From: Tubiluchus corallicola
Lineage: Eukaryota > Priapulida > Priapulimorpha > Priapulimorphida > Tubiluchidae
Reading direction: 5' to 3'
NCBI GenBank assembly: GCA_030141605.1
Contig: JAQGDQ010000490.1
Coordinates: 1 to 29,150, forward strand
DNA length: 29,150 nt
Below the pieces are notes generated by a model. The model was not told the DNA's origin and did not search any database. It saw only the letters and a list, made by a program, of their open reading frames with translations. Made by a program: the position numbers and the translations under genes. Of this stretch, positions 1 through 9,306 are shown one piece after another (the first letter of the stretch is position 1; every line of letters begins with the position of its first letter).

Positions 1-362
1 TTCTGGTGAAAAGTCGGGGTGTGTATCTGACCAGTAGATGTGAAGCAGCAAGTTTAGAATGATGCATATTGCAAAAGTCAGTGTGTATCTGACCAGTAGA
101 CGTGAAACAGCAAGTTTAGAATGATGCATATCGCAAAAGTCAGTGTGTATCTGACCAGTAGATGTGAAGCAGCAAGTTTAGAATGATGCATATTGCAAAA
201 GTCAGTGTGTATCTGACCAGTAGACGTGAAACAGCAAGTTTAGAATGATGCATATCGCAAAAGTCAGTGTGTATCTGACCAGTAGACGTGAAACAGCAAG
301 TTTAGAACGATGCATATCGCAAAGGTCAGTGTGTATCTGACCAGTAGACGTGAAACAGCAGC
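1..362 (+). repeat. 62-bp minisatellite, left arm
   Basis: About six units of 62 bp each include the phrase 'gtgtatctgaccagtag'. Two unit variants alternate (tagatgtgaagc with tattgc, and tagacgtgaaac with tatcgc), giving a 124-bp higher-order repeat in the outer part. The first ~20 bases form a degenerate unit. Confidence 0.9.
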
Positions 363-363
363 A

Positions 364-532
364 GAAACTTTCAGAGGAACCCGATTGGCAGGGTTCAAGG
401 GATCACAAAATTCTTCCCTTGTAATTTCCTCATCTTCATGTGTTTTAAACGGCACAGCACAATCGACTACTGATTTGGCCCAATTGACCGATTTCAACCA
501 TTCCAGACTGCAACCGCAATACAGGCTGCTTT
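364..532 (-). other. Exon-like open stretch, left arm copy
   Basis: This is the mirror of 6432-6600; see that entry. The reading frame on this strand is identical between the arms. Confidence 0.3.
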
Positions 533-682
533 CTAAAAGTAGATAAAAAACTTGTTCAGGGAATTTTTTTATTATTATAGTTATTAATATGGATATGCCG
601 AAGTTGCATTTTCAGCGTTCGCCTAGGGATATTTCATTAGTAATCACAGGTATTACGTTTTAACTATTTAAAGACAGTAGAT

Positions 683-1183
683 CAGGGGTGTGCAAATTAT
701 CTGACTAGCCGGGCCACATTAAACTTTCTCACAATTCCTGCGGGCCAAAGGCAGTTTGATCAAGGAGCCAAGTACAGTAGGACCTAATAACGATTTTTTT
801 GCATCCGACCTACGTACATCATTACTACTACACTCAAGAAACTATTTTAGAAGTTACTAAAATTTATATTACAAACCATATATTTCTACTTTCAGGACAG
901 ATAGTGGTAATTTCATTACAATGCATATTAGTAATGTGTATCACACAGTCTGTGTAGTACAGTGACATTAAGCTACAACCGTCTTGTAACGGTTAATGGC
1001 ATCCGATCTAGTAGAAAAAACTACCTGCACTATCTTTGGGATTGTGGCGCAGACTTCAGCTGGATACAATCAATTAATCGCTAGGGCCCGCACTTTCAAT
1101 AGGTTGACAAATCTCTTCGCGGGCCGCACAAATTCTCTTGGCGGGCCATAAGTGGCCCGCAGACCGCAATTTGCACACCCCTG
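683..1183 (+). mobile_element. hAT-type MITE, left-arm copy (501 bp)
   Basis: The element has terminal inverted repeats starting CAGGGGTGTGCAAAT and ending in its complement, typical of hAT non-autonomous elements. The flanks cagtagat and cagtacaa match at 6 of 8 positions, consistent with a decayed 8-bp target duplication. It holds no open frame of note. The ends are GC-rich ('gggccgcac'); the middle is AT-rich. A second copy with a perfect target duplication is at 11607-14276. Confidence 0.9.
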
Positions 1184-2167
1184 CAGTACAATATATAAAG
1201 CACACAGTGACATCAAAATTATTACATCTATTATATTAAATTGTTATGTTTCATACACTATCGTTATCATAAAATAATAATTATACTGCAGTGGGCTAAA
1301 GAAGCAAAGACTTGTATAAGCCCACTGTCATGTGAACCCGATAAAAAAAGAATGGATGAGTGAACAAAAAAAAAGCACTGGGAGAAAGGTTAGGTCACAC
1401 AGGAAGGGTAGAAGGATGTGTTAGTGGAAATGGTAGGAAGAAAGATAATAGATTATAAAGATTTTACGACGACTTAGGCTGATAATTCTGTCCGGCTCAT
1501 CTCTATTATGAATTTATGTTTTTTATGTGATGAGAAAATTAAACAAATTTGCTTGTGCTGTATTAGAAACACCATTAACCTAGTTTCTACGTGGTCATTA
1601 TCAATTACATGTATTGCCTAGCGCTTATTTTCAAGCGGGTTGCTCAACTGCTTGTTGTGTAATACCTTCCACCTGTTCGTTATGTGGCACTTATATAAGA
1701 ACTGTTCTCAGCAACTGCCTGTGATGTGTTATAAAATGTGCTCTTGAACATGAACGTGAATGCATACACATTTTCCGAGGAGAATAAGAATTTTTACTAA
1801 AATGTGATGCCCTCAAATTCGCCGCCTAGGGCTATAGCCTAGTTAGCCTATTGGTTAATATGCCCCTGAACTTGTTTATTAATTATGGTGACATATAAAG
1901 TTTGACTACATTATACGTCAGCACCCTGAGAAATGGACAGACTTTCCATATAAGACCACCAAATGTTGGAAAACTTCTAATGTTCTAGCATGCCAAGTGA
2001 AACACTCGCGAATTCAAGGGGTTACAGGAGCCTAACAAGGACTTCTTCTATATCCCTCTCATTACTGCTCTACCTCCAAGCCTGCCACGCCACCAAATAG
2101 CCCTAAGCAGAGATAAACACACGTAGGTCTCTCCCGGTAATAAGAATGTTTGGTCGATTGGGCTGTG

Positions 2168-2548
2168 TGGAAATTGTAACTGTATATTTTAGGTGCTGCC
2201 ATCTATTAACTAATCCCTTTACATTTACAAGCTAAACTCACCCCTAGTATAATTGTTCGGTCCAGTGAATATGCATACTCACTGGATCTCTCCCTATTTT
2301 ACAGTAATGGTTTTTGTGAAACCAAGTTTGCATAATTACCTATACCTATATATACTGACTGGATTCTACTTCTAGTTACTGTCAACTCTCAGTGATCACT
2401 GCTCGACACTCTTGTTCTCAGTGTTCAGTCATTCTACATATGTGTATGTAGTCTAATAAACGCTTTTCAGTTTGTGCAGATATGTAGTATAGTGTTTTAT
2501 TCGTTTTCGACAAAGTTTTCAACTACAACCTCATACATGACTTTCACA
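2168..2548 (+). mobile_element. LTR-like segment in left arm
   Basis: This ~380-bp segment starts TGGAAATTG and ends TTTCACA. It contains a TATA-like 'ctatatatactg' (about 2346), a polyadenylation signal AATAAA (about 2456) and GT-rich sequence after it, the order expected of an LTR. Related copies are at 4416-4797 (mirror) and, diverged, at 15288-15671. A 19-bp direct repeat (gcctgccacgccaccaaat) lies at 2080-2098 and again right after the segment at 2551-2569. No gag-pol of this element is visible, so the LTR assignment is an inference. Confidence 0.45.
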
Positions 2549-2658
2549 AAGCCTGCCACGCCACCAAATTACCAAACCCGCTAAACTGCCAAACTGCCAA
2601 ATCTGCCAAACATGCCAAATCCCAAACCAAACTCGCCAAAGCCAACTGAGTAAATCAT

Positions 2659-4313
2659 AGCTAATCACATTGTTAGTTAGTGAGTAATCAGTCGGTATAT
2701 GCGTGTGTGCATGTGTTCGTTTTCAGTCATTCGCTTGTTTACTGTAAATAACTGTAAATAACTGTAATAAGCGTGATATATATACATATATTTTAATCAT
2801 GAATTTTAAACGAGAAATTTTAAGTTTTACTCAAAATAAACGAATATTGTGTAAAGAATGTATAAACTCAAGACAGATGTGTGTCCAGTGCCAATCTCTG
2901 GTACACTGAAACGTGTATGCACGTCTTGCTGCGTAATAATATCTCAAAATCGGATCGAAAATAACTCGTGCGTAAATTTTTGCTATTCTGCTTCTATTTT
3001 ACAGTATTCATCTGTGAGAAAGTGCACACGTTCAGATACTAGAGATTTATACTACAAGTTTCAGTACTCTCCTACTTTATTACGTGTACTCCCCTACCTA
3101 ATTAAAAATAATTGTAACCATGATTATTTTCTAACAGTATTGAAAATGTTGCTTATAATTGGTTGTACTGAAACTAATCCAGGTCCCTTAAATCAAACCC
3201 CCACACAAAACCACATGGATCTAGAGCTGGCAGATTTTATGCAAAAACATAAAAAGAATTTGAAATTTCTATGTATCAATATACAAAGTCTGACAAAAAA
3301 ACATGCATTGCTTAAAGACACAGTTCGTTCATCTGAAAATTTAGTCGTTGGAATAACCGAAACTTGGCTACACAAACAAATACCTAGTGCCTCCATACAA
3401 CTGCCTCATCATACACTCATACGTCGAGACCGTCCCACACATAAACGTGGAGGAGGGGTTGCAATGTACATCCCAAAACACATGTCATTTAACGAAGCCA
3501 AAGGAATTAAAACTAACAAAATAGAATCAATTTGGTACAATATCGGAAACTACATTGTAGGTGTCATTTATAAGCCACCAAATCAAAAATATAAGACTTT
3601 TCTAAAACATTTTGAAATTGAACTTGAACGTGCTGTACTTGAAAATCAACTAGTTTTATTAATGGGGGATTTTAATATCGATATTAATGCAACAAATGCT
3701 GCTCAGTGCAAAAAGTATAAAGAAGTCTTGGACCAATATAACACGCAAATACTAAACGCAAGTAATAAACCCACAAGAATCACTAAAACATCATCTACTA
3801 CCATAGACCACTTTATCTCAAACGCTAAAGACAATTTCCAAGTACAAGAAATCTTCTCGTGTGATTATTCTGATCATGATTTTATAATAATAGTAGACAA
3901 AACAAAACCAACCAAAAACAATACAGGCACAGTCTGGAAAACAGTCAGAGATTATTCTACATATAATAAAGATATATTTCAAGATACTTTAACCAAATTG
4001 GACTGGAGTAATATTTACACAATGACTGACATTGACATGCAAATAAACACATTAATAAATAATATGGAATACTGCCTGGATATCTATGCACCGTATAAAA
4101 AAATTGAAATACATCAGCAGCAATTTAATGCAAAATCTGCCTGCCCTTGGGCGGATACAGAACTCGCAAAACTAAGACACAATAAAAATGAATTATATAG
4201 AACATATTTACATTTAAAAGGTAAAATCAATTACAATAATTACAAAAAGGCACGAAATAAATTTAATAGCTACAACAGGAAACTCAAAAATAAATATTAT
4301 ATTAATAAATGCA
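2659..4313 (+). mobile_element. Palindrome loop: 5' part of a 2A-bearing LINE
   Basis: This is the single-copy loop between the arms. Positions 2659-2857 are AT-rich leader sequence with a short repeat (ctgtaaataa) and no gene. The rest is the N-terminal, 2A-like and endonuclease part of a non-LTR retrotransposon frame. It breaks off exactly where the right arm begins, so the reverse transcriptase, RNase H or zinc-knuckle parts and the 3' tail are missing. Loss of the 3' end is the opposite of the usual 5' truncation by target-primed reverse transcription. The break therefore probably arose from the rearrangement that made the palindrome. Confidence 0.8.
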
Positions 4314-4420
4314 ATGATTTACTCAGTTGGCTTTGGCGAGTTTGGTTTGGGATTTGGCATGTTTGGCAGATTTGGCAGTTTAGCGGGTTTGGTAATTTGG
4401 TGGCGTGGCAGGCTTTGTGA
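2858..4420 (+). CDS. LINE endonuclease (EEP family) frame with 2A-like motif, truncated
   Basis: This is a 520-residue frame. Residues 1-95 are Cys-rich and unrecognised. Residues 96-110 end in the 2A-like motif GCTETNPGP. Residues 137-345 form an apurinic-type endonuclease/exonuclease/phosphatase domain of non-LTR retrotransposons, with all signature positions present: N141 (INIQSL), E168 (ITETW), D271 and N273 (GDFNID), D317-H318 (TTIDHF) and S338-D339-H340 (YSDH). Residues 428-485 match the usual linker after the endonuclease (PWADTELAKLR, KARNKFN, NKYYINK). From about residue 486 the frame reads through the palindrome arm (Trp/Phe-rich tail from CCAAA-type repeats), so this C-terminus is not native. 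The endonuclease normally nicks target DNA for integration. With no reverse transcriptase the copy cannot move by itself. Whether it is expressed is unknown. Confidence 0.85.
   Translation: MYKLKTDVCPVPISGTLKRVCTSCCVIISQNRIENNSCVNFCYSASILQYSSVRKCTRSDTRDLYYKFQYSPTLLRVLPYLIKNNCNHDYFLTVLKMLLIIGCTETNPGPLNQTPTQNHMDLELADFMQKHKKNLKFLCINIQSLTKKHALLKDTVRSSENLVVGITETWLHKQIPSASIQLPHHTLIRRDRPTHKRGGGVAMYIPKHMSFNEAKGIKTNKIESIWYNIGNYIVGVIYKPPNQKYKTFLKHFEIELERAVLENQLVLLMGDFNIDINATNAAQCKKYKEVLDQYNTQILNASNKPTRITKTSSTTIDHFISNAKDNFQVQEIFSCDYSDHDFIIIVDKTKPTKNNTGTVWKTVRDYSTYNKDIFQDTLTKLDWSNIYTMTDIDMQINTLINNMEYCLDIYAPYKKIEIHQQQFNAKSACPWADTELAKLRHNKNELYRTYLHLKGKINYNNYKKARNKFNSYNRKLKNKYYINKCNDLLSWLWRVWFGIWHVWQIWQFSGFGNLVAWQAL
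3143..3187 (+). other. 2A-like ribosome-skipping motif
   Basis: This encodes residues 96-110, a Leu/Ile-rich run followed by GCTETNPGP. The canonical 2A C-terminus is D-V/I-E-x-N-P-G-P. Here the E-x-NPGP core is kept, but the D and V positions are C and T. In 2A peptides the ribosome fails to join the last G and P, releasing the upstream peptide. In sea-urchin and other LINEs, 2A-like motifs lie just upstream of the endonuclease, as here. Activity with the altered D/V positions is uncertain. Confidence 0.65.
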
Positions 4421-4797
4421 AAGTCATGTATGAGGTTGTAGTTGAAAACTTTGTCGAAAACGAATAAAACACTATACTACATATCTGCACAAACTGAAAA
4501 GCGTTTATTAGACTACATACACATATGTAGAATGACTGAACACTGAGAACAAGAGTGTCGTGCACTGATCACTGAGAGTTGACAGTAACTAGAAGTAGAA
4601 TCCAGTCAGTATATATAGGTATAGGTAATTATGCAAACTTGGTTTCACAAAAAACCATTACTGTAAAATAGGGAGAGATCCAGTGAGTATGCATATTCAC
4701 TGGACCGAACAATTATACTAGGGGTGAGTTTAGCTTGTAAATGTAAAGGGATTAGTTAATAGATGGCAGCACCTAAAATATACAGTTACAATTTCCA
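4416..4797 (-). mobile_element. LTR-like segment in right arm
   Basis: This is the mirror of 2168-2548, with a small indel in a T/A run (the 'cacaaaaaacc' area) and a few substitutions near 4560-4570. It is followed inward by a CCAAA-rich stretch on the minus strand. Confidence 0.45.
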
Positions 4798-5780
4798 CAC
4801 AGCCCAATCGACCAAACATTCTTATTACCGGGAGAGACCTACGTGTGTTTATCTCTGCTTAGGGCTATTTGGTGGCGTGGCAGGCTTGGAGGTAGAGCAG
4901 TAATGAGAGGGATATAGAAGAAGTCCTTGTTAGGCTCCTGTAACCCCTTGAATTCGCGAGTGTTTCACTTGGCATGCTAGAACATTAGAAGTTTTCCAAC
5001 ATTTGGTGGTCTTATATGGAAAGTCTGTCCATTTCTCAGGGTGCTGACGTATAATGTAGTCAAACTTTATATGTCACCATAATTAATAAACAAGTTCAGG
5101 GGCATATTAACCAATAAGCTAACTAGGCTATAGCCCTAGGCGGCGAATTTGAGGGCATCACATTTTAGTAAAAATTCTTATTCTCCTCGGAAAATGTGTA
5201 TGCATTCACGTTCATGTTCAAGAGCACATTTTATAACACATCACAGGCAGTTGCTGAGAACAGTTCTTATATAAGTGCCACATAACGAACAGGTGGAAGG
5301 TATTACACAACAAGCAGTTGAGCAACCCGCTTGAAAATAAGCGCTAGGCAATACATGTAATTGATAATGACCACGTAGAAACTAGGTTAATGGTGTTTCT
5401 AATACAGCACAAGCAAATTTGTTTAATTTTCTCATCACATAAAAAACATAAATTCATAATAGAGATGAGCCGGACAGAATTATCAGCCTAAGTCGTCGTA
5501 AAATCTTTATAATCTATTATCTTTCTTCCTACCATTTCCACTAACACATCCTTCTACCCTTCCTGTGTGACCTAACCTTTCTCCCAGTGCTTTTTTTTGT
5601 TCACTCATCCATTCTTTTTTTATCGGGTTCACATGACAGTGGGCTTATGCAAGTCTTTGCTTCTTTAGCCCACTGCAGTATAATTATTATTTTATGATAA
5701 CGATAGTGTATGAAACATAACAATTTAATATAATAGATGTAATAATTTTGATGTCACTGTGTGCTTTATATATTGTACTG

Positions 5781-6281
5781 CAGGGGTGTGCAAATTGCGG
5801 TCTGCGGGCCACTTATGGCCCGCCAAGAGAATTTGTGCGGCCCGCGAAGAGATTTGTCAACCTATTGAAAGTGCGGGCCCTAGCGATTAATTGATTGTAT
5901 CCAGCTGAAGTCTGCGCCACAATCCCAAAGATAGTGCAGGTAGTTTTTTCTACTAGATCGGATGCCATTAACCGTTACAAGACGGTTGTAGCTTAATGTC
6001 ACTGTACTACACAGACTGTGTGATACACATTACTAATATGCATTGTAATGAAATTACCACTATCTGTCCTGAAAGTAGAAATATATGGTTTGTAATATAA
6101 ATTTTAGTAACTTCTAAAATAGTTTCTTGAGTGTAGTAGTAATGATGTACGTAGGTCGGATGCAAAAAAATCGTTATTAGGTCCTACTGTACTTGGCTCC
6201 TTGATCAAACTGCCTTTGGCCCGCAGGAATTGTGAGAAAGTTTAATGTGGCCCGGCTAGTCAGATAATTTGCACACCCCTG
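5781..6281 (-). mobile_element. hAT-type MITE, right-arm copy (501 bp)
   Basis: This is the mirror of 683-1183, with identical length and the same flanking bases (tactg and atctactg). It was therefore duplicated together with the arm and is not an independent insertion. Confidence 0.9.
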
Positions 6282-6431
6282 ATCTACTGTCTTTAAATAG
6301 TTAAAACGTAATACCTGTGATTACTAATGAAATATCCCTAGGCGAACGCTGAAAATGCAACTTCGGCATATCCATATTAATAACTATAATAATAAAAAAA
6401 TTCCCTGAACAAGTTTTTTATCTACTTTTAG

Positions 6432-6600
6432 AAAGCAGCCTGTATTGCGGTTGCAGTCTGGAATGGTTGAAATCGGTCAATTGGGCCAAATCAGTAGTCG
6501 ATTGTGCTGTGCCGTTTAAAACACATGAAGATGAGGAAATTACAAGGGAAGAATTTTGTGATCCCTTGAACCCTGCCAATCGGGTTCCTCTGAAAGTTTC
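6432..6600 (+). other. Exon-like open stretch, possible captured gene fragment
   Basis: A pyrimidine-rich run ending in 'ctacttttag' at 6431 resembles a 3' splice site. It is followed by an open frame with protein-like composition (residues such as EWLKSVNWAKSVVDCAVPF and THEDEEITREEFCDPLNP), which then runs into the 62-bp minisatellite. I do not recognise the protein. It could be a fragment of a host or transposon gene carried in the palindrome arm, or a chance open frame. No 5' splice site or downstream exon is visible. Confidence 0.3.
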
Positions 6601-6602
6601 TG

Positions 6603-7164
6603 CTGCTGTTTCACGTCTACTGGTCAGATACACACTGACCTTTGCGATATGCATCGTTCTAAACTTGCTGTTTCACGTCTACTGGTCAGATACACACTGA
6701 CTTTTGCGATATGCATCATTCTAAACTTGCTGTTTCACGTCTACTGGTCAGATACACACTGACTTTTGCAATATGCATCATTCTAAACTTGCTGCTTCAC
6801 ATTTACTGGTCAGATACACACTGACTTTTGCGATATGCATCATTCTAAACTTGCTGTTTCACGTCTACTGGTCAGATACACACTGACTTTTGCAATATGC
6901 ATCATTCTAAACTTGCTGCTTCACATCTACTGGTCAGATACACACTGACTTTTGCAATATGCATCATTCTAAACTTGCTGCTCCACATCTACTGGTCAGA
7001 TACGCACTGACTTTTGCAATATGCATCATTCTAAACTTGCTGCTTCACATCTACTGGTCAGATACACACTGACTTTTGCAATATGCATCATTCTAAACTT
7101 GCTGCTTCACATCTACTGGTCAGATACGCACTGACTTTTGCGATATGCATCATTCTAAACTTGC
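6603..7164 (-). repeat. 62-bp minisatellite, right arm
   Basis: About nine units of the reverse-complement 62-bp repeat ('ctactggtcagatacacac') lie in direct tandem. They include the same cacgtc/cacatc unit variants as the left array. The array ends at 'aaacttgc' before unique sequence. It has more units than the left array, as expected for minisatellite expansion or contraction after the arms formed. Confidence 0.9.
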
Positions 7165-7493
7165 CGCAATTATTTGTAAACTCTCTGTATTTTTTCAATA
7201 TCTTATGAATTTAGCCATTATTGTGACAAAGCGGCCTACCACATATCCAATATGGCTGCCAGGAAACGTCTGCCAAACACCATCAGCTCCTATGTCTCCA
7301 ACAACTGACAATTGACTCCTCTAGACGGTACTGCAGTGGATAATGACATTAAGCAACCAAACTGGAACTCAGTCTCCATAAGAGGAAGAGTTTAATGACA
7401 AGCATTCTGTGCGTCAAACAACAGAGGTGTTCCATCCTGGATGGCTTCCACTGGTATTACCATCAAGAAACACAATCGGAGGTTATGTAAACA
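7165..7493. other. Gene-free spacer right of the palindrome
   Basis: This is single-copy-looking sequence with no convincing open frame, splice signals or repeats. Short open stretches on the minus strand near 7380-7470 look faintly coding but are interrupted by stops. Confidence 0.4.
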
Positions 7494-7548
7494 TATTATA
7501 AAAATAAATCGACTTTTATCGTATAAGTGAATTAAAGTGTTGAAAATT

Positions 7549-7552
<4 letters not shown>
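7494..7552 (+). repeat. 55-bp direct repeat, copy 1
   Basis: The segment containing 'aaataaatcgacttttatcg' and 'gtataagtgaattaaagtgt' recurs at 8846-8904 with only a few changes. The two copies flank about 1.3 kb holding the (GA)n array and a retroelement 3' end. Confidence 0.85.
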
Positions 7553-7633
<81 letters not shown>

Positions 7634-7740
7634 TCGTGAGAGAGAGTCGTGAGAGAGAGAGAGAGAGAGATGGAGAGAGACAGAGGGGGAGACAGAGGGA
7701 GAGACAGAGGGAGAGACAGAGGGAGAGAGAGAGGGAGAGA

Positions 7741-7820
<80 letters not shown>
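7549..7820 (+). repeat. (GA)n microsatellite, about 270 bp
   Basis: This is a long AG dinucleotide array with interruptions (gtcgtg, agggggagacag units). It abuts (TTA)n and a retroelement tail on its right. The Arg/Glu open frames across it are artefacts of the repeat. Confidence 0.97.
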
Positions 7821-7824
<4 letters not shown>

Positions 7825-8200
7825 TATTATAATTCTTTATTCAAAATTTAAAATTGTACGCATATACAAATATTTACATAAAATACATATAAACAAGTTT
7901 TTTTCCAAAGCCTCTCTAACCAATAACCAAATTGCCCATGAGGTGGCTTTCACTTTCGAGGCATACACACATGTTTAAAACTGGCAACATGCTATCAACA
8001 AAATTTGCTCTTTTTACTTTGAGCTACAAAACCAGATAGACCACGAAACTAGGCCAATACCTGGCCATCTGAATCTAATTCATATGATAACTCAATCAAT
8101 TATTCGCCAAAGTTCGTTTTCCTAAATCTATTCATAACAACGTTGCTAACAGAGGGAAACTCGAAAAAAAGCCTAACAAACCTATACCAAACAAACACAT
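7821..8200 (-). mobile_element. Possible 3' end of a retroelement or transcript
   Basis: On the minus strand this ends in AATAAA (7836-7841), then (ATAAT)n and the (CT)n array. The ending TTGAATAAAGA plus a trinucleotide tail resembles the SINE tail at 10093 and the element ends near 11280 and 22905. No coding frame is recognisable. It could be a LINE 3' UTR or a host 3' UTR. Confidence 0.3.
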
Positions 8201-8539
8201 TAGCTGTTTGTTATAAATAACTTTGACCCGCAATTAAAAATTTCAGTTTTCCTTTCTGATAGTTCTCTACTAAGTTACGAGCAGAACATTAGACCTGGTA
8301 CATCAATATATTGGTTCATCTAACCGTTTTAGTTATCTTAATTAATTGGAATAGTTATGTATATTATTTGATAGATTTATTTTTCCTGTTAAACTGCACT
8401 CCTGTAAATTTTGCAGCCTGTGGCAACTAGATCAGCATTTGTTTGCTGTTTGCTAAAGACAATTATTCAAATAAATGTTTATAAAAAAGCACAGAGAGGG
8501 CGTTGTGACTGGCACAAACCAAACCATTTTTAACGCGCC

Positions 8540-8561
8540 GACGACGACGACGATGATGATA

Positions 8562-8592
<31 letters not shown>

Positions 8593-8613
8593 CGAAGACG
8601 ACGGTGATGATTA
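8540..8613 (+). repeat. (GAY)n trinucleotide microsatellite
   Basis: GAC then GAT triplets (acgacgacgatgatgataat...) run to about 8613. The flanks 8201-8539 and 8614-8845 are AT-rich with no gene seen. Confidence 0.9.
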
Positions 8614-8845
8614 TAGATTTTAGTTTTGTGTTAAAAATTTAAAGCACGAGAAAGATACAGTTTTCAGGAAGCACATAATTGTTATTTGGTATTTTGCATT
8701 AAAACACAACAAATTGGATGTTTGTTCGTTTGTTCAATCAGTAAATCTTGACAAATACGTCGCCTAAATATACGTTCATTTGAAAAACAGTTGAAATGTT
8801 GGTTAAAAAAAGTAACAACTCTAGAAAATTCTTCAAGGCCATGCG

Positions 8846-8904
8846 ATTAATAAAAATAAATCGACTTTTATCGTATAAGTGAATTAAAGTGTTAAAAAAT
8901 ATTG
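8846..8904 (+). repeat. 55-bp direct repeat, copy 2
   Basis: This is the partner of 7494-7552. The following 8905-9298 holds no recognisable gene. Confidence 0.85.
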
Positions 8905-9306
8905 AAAAGGCACCTCCGGAGGAGAGATTGCTCCGTTGCTCCCCCGTTAGCTACCACCCACTGCATACTTTCATTTTCACCTATTTCTGCTTCATTATAA
9001 TATCTAAGCTGAGTAAATATTAGAAAAATCTCAGAACACTCGGTTGCTTGCTGACATGCTTTTACTGCTTGATGACGTAATGGTCATGTGACATTAAACA
9101 ATGATGAAGTTGAAAGTCAATTCAAGTCCGTACATGAGGTGACTATTGAGGTCACAAACATTCTTGGTTAATTATCAGCTAAAGGTGAATAAGTTGCGCA
9201 ATTGTGTCTTGGTGGTTAATACAGTCTGGAAGCCTTCAGGCTCTTGTCATGGGCTGATTAATTTTGTCATTCTCTGGTGGCATTCGTTAAAATGTTTGGT
9301 CCACGT

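Larger units (their letters stand above)
9..2658 (+). repeat. Left arm of a giant inverted repeat (palindrome)
   Basis: This stretch is the reverse complement of about 4314-6963. Paired positions sum to 6964 over most of the arm, so it is nearly free of indels. At the inner end a 7-bp unit is lost from the right arm and the sum drifts to 6972. At least five base differences separate the arms (for example near 1316, 1853 and 2393-2397), so the right arm is not a pure copy of the same read. The first ~9 bases of the window no longer match the right arm, so the outer boundary is at or just left of the window edge. From outside to inside the arm carries a 62-bp minisatellite, an exon-like stretch, a hAT MITE, unrecognised sequence (1184-2080) and an LTR-like segment. 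It could be a foldback-type transposon, a genomic inverted duplication or an assembly artefact. Confidence 0.9.
4314..6963 (-). repeat. Right arm of the giant inverted repeat
   Basis: This is the mirror copy of 9-2658. Base-by-base comparison at the inner edge shows pairing through 2658/4314 and its loss immediately beyond. The arm contains the mirrored LTR-like segment (4416-4797), hAT MITE (5781-6281), exon-like stretch (6432-6600) and minisatellite. The minisatellite runs on to about 7164, roughly three units longer than in the left arm. The unique flank beginning 'ccgcaattatttg' near 7165 marks the outer edge. Sequence between the LTR-like segment and the MITE (about 4880-5780) has no recognisable gene. 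Confidence 0.9.

Noticed and set aside
1-6963. Palindrome taken at once as a sequencing fold-back artefact
   Set aside because: The arms differ by several substitutions, a 7-bp unit and minisatellite copy number, and have a 1.65-kb unique loop. That is more than a simple read fold-back predicts, though long-read confirmation is still needed.
1-7164. CRISPR-like array from the 62-bp units
   Set aside because: Units are near-identical along their whole length with no variable spacers; this is a minisatellite in a eukaryotic genome.
7537-7978. Arg/Glu-rich open frames of about 100 residues
   Set aside because: They are produced by the (GA)n microsatellite, which is open in several frames.
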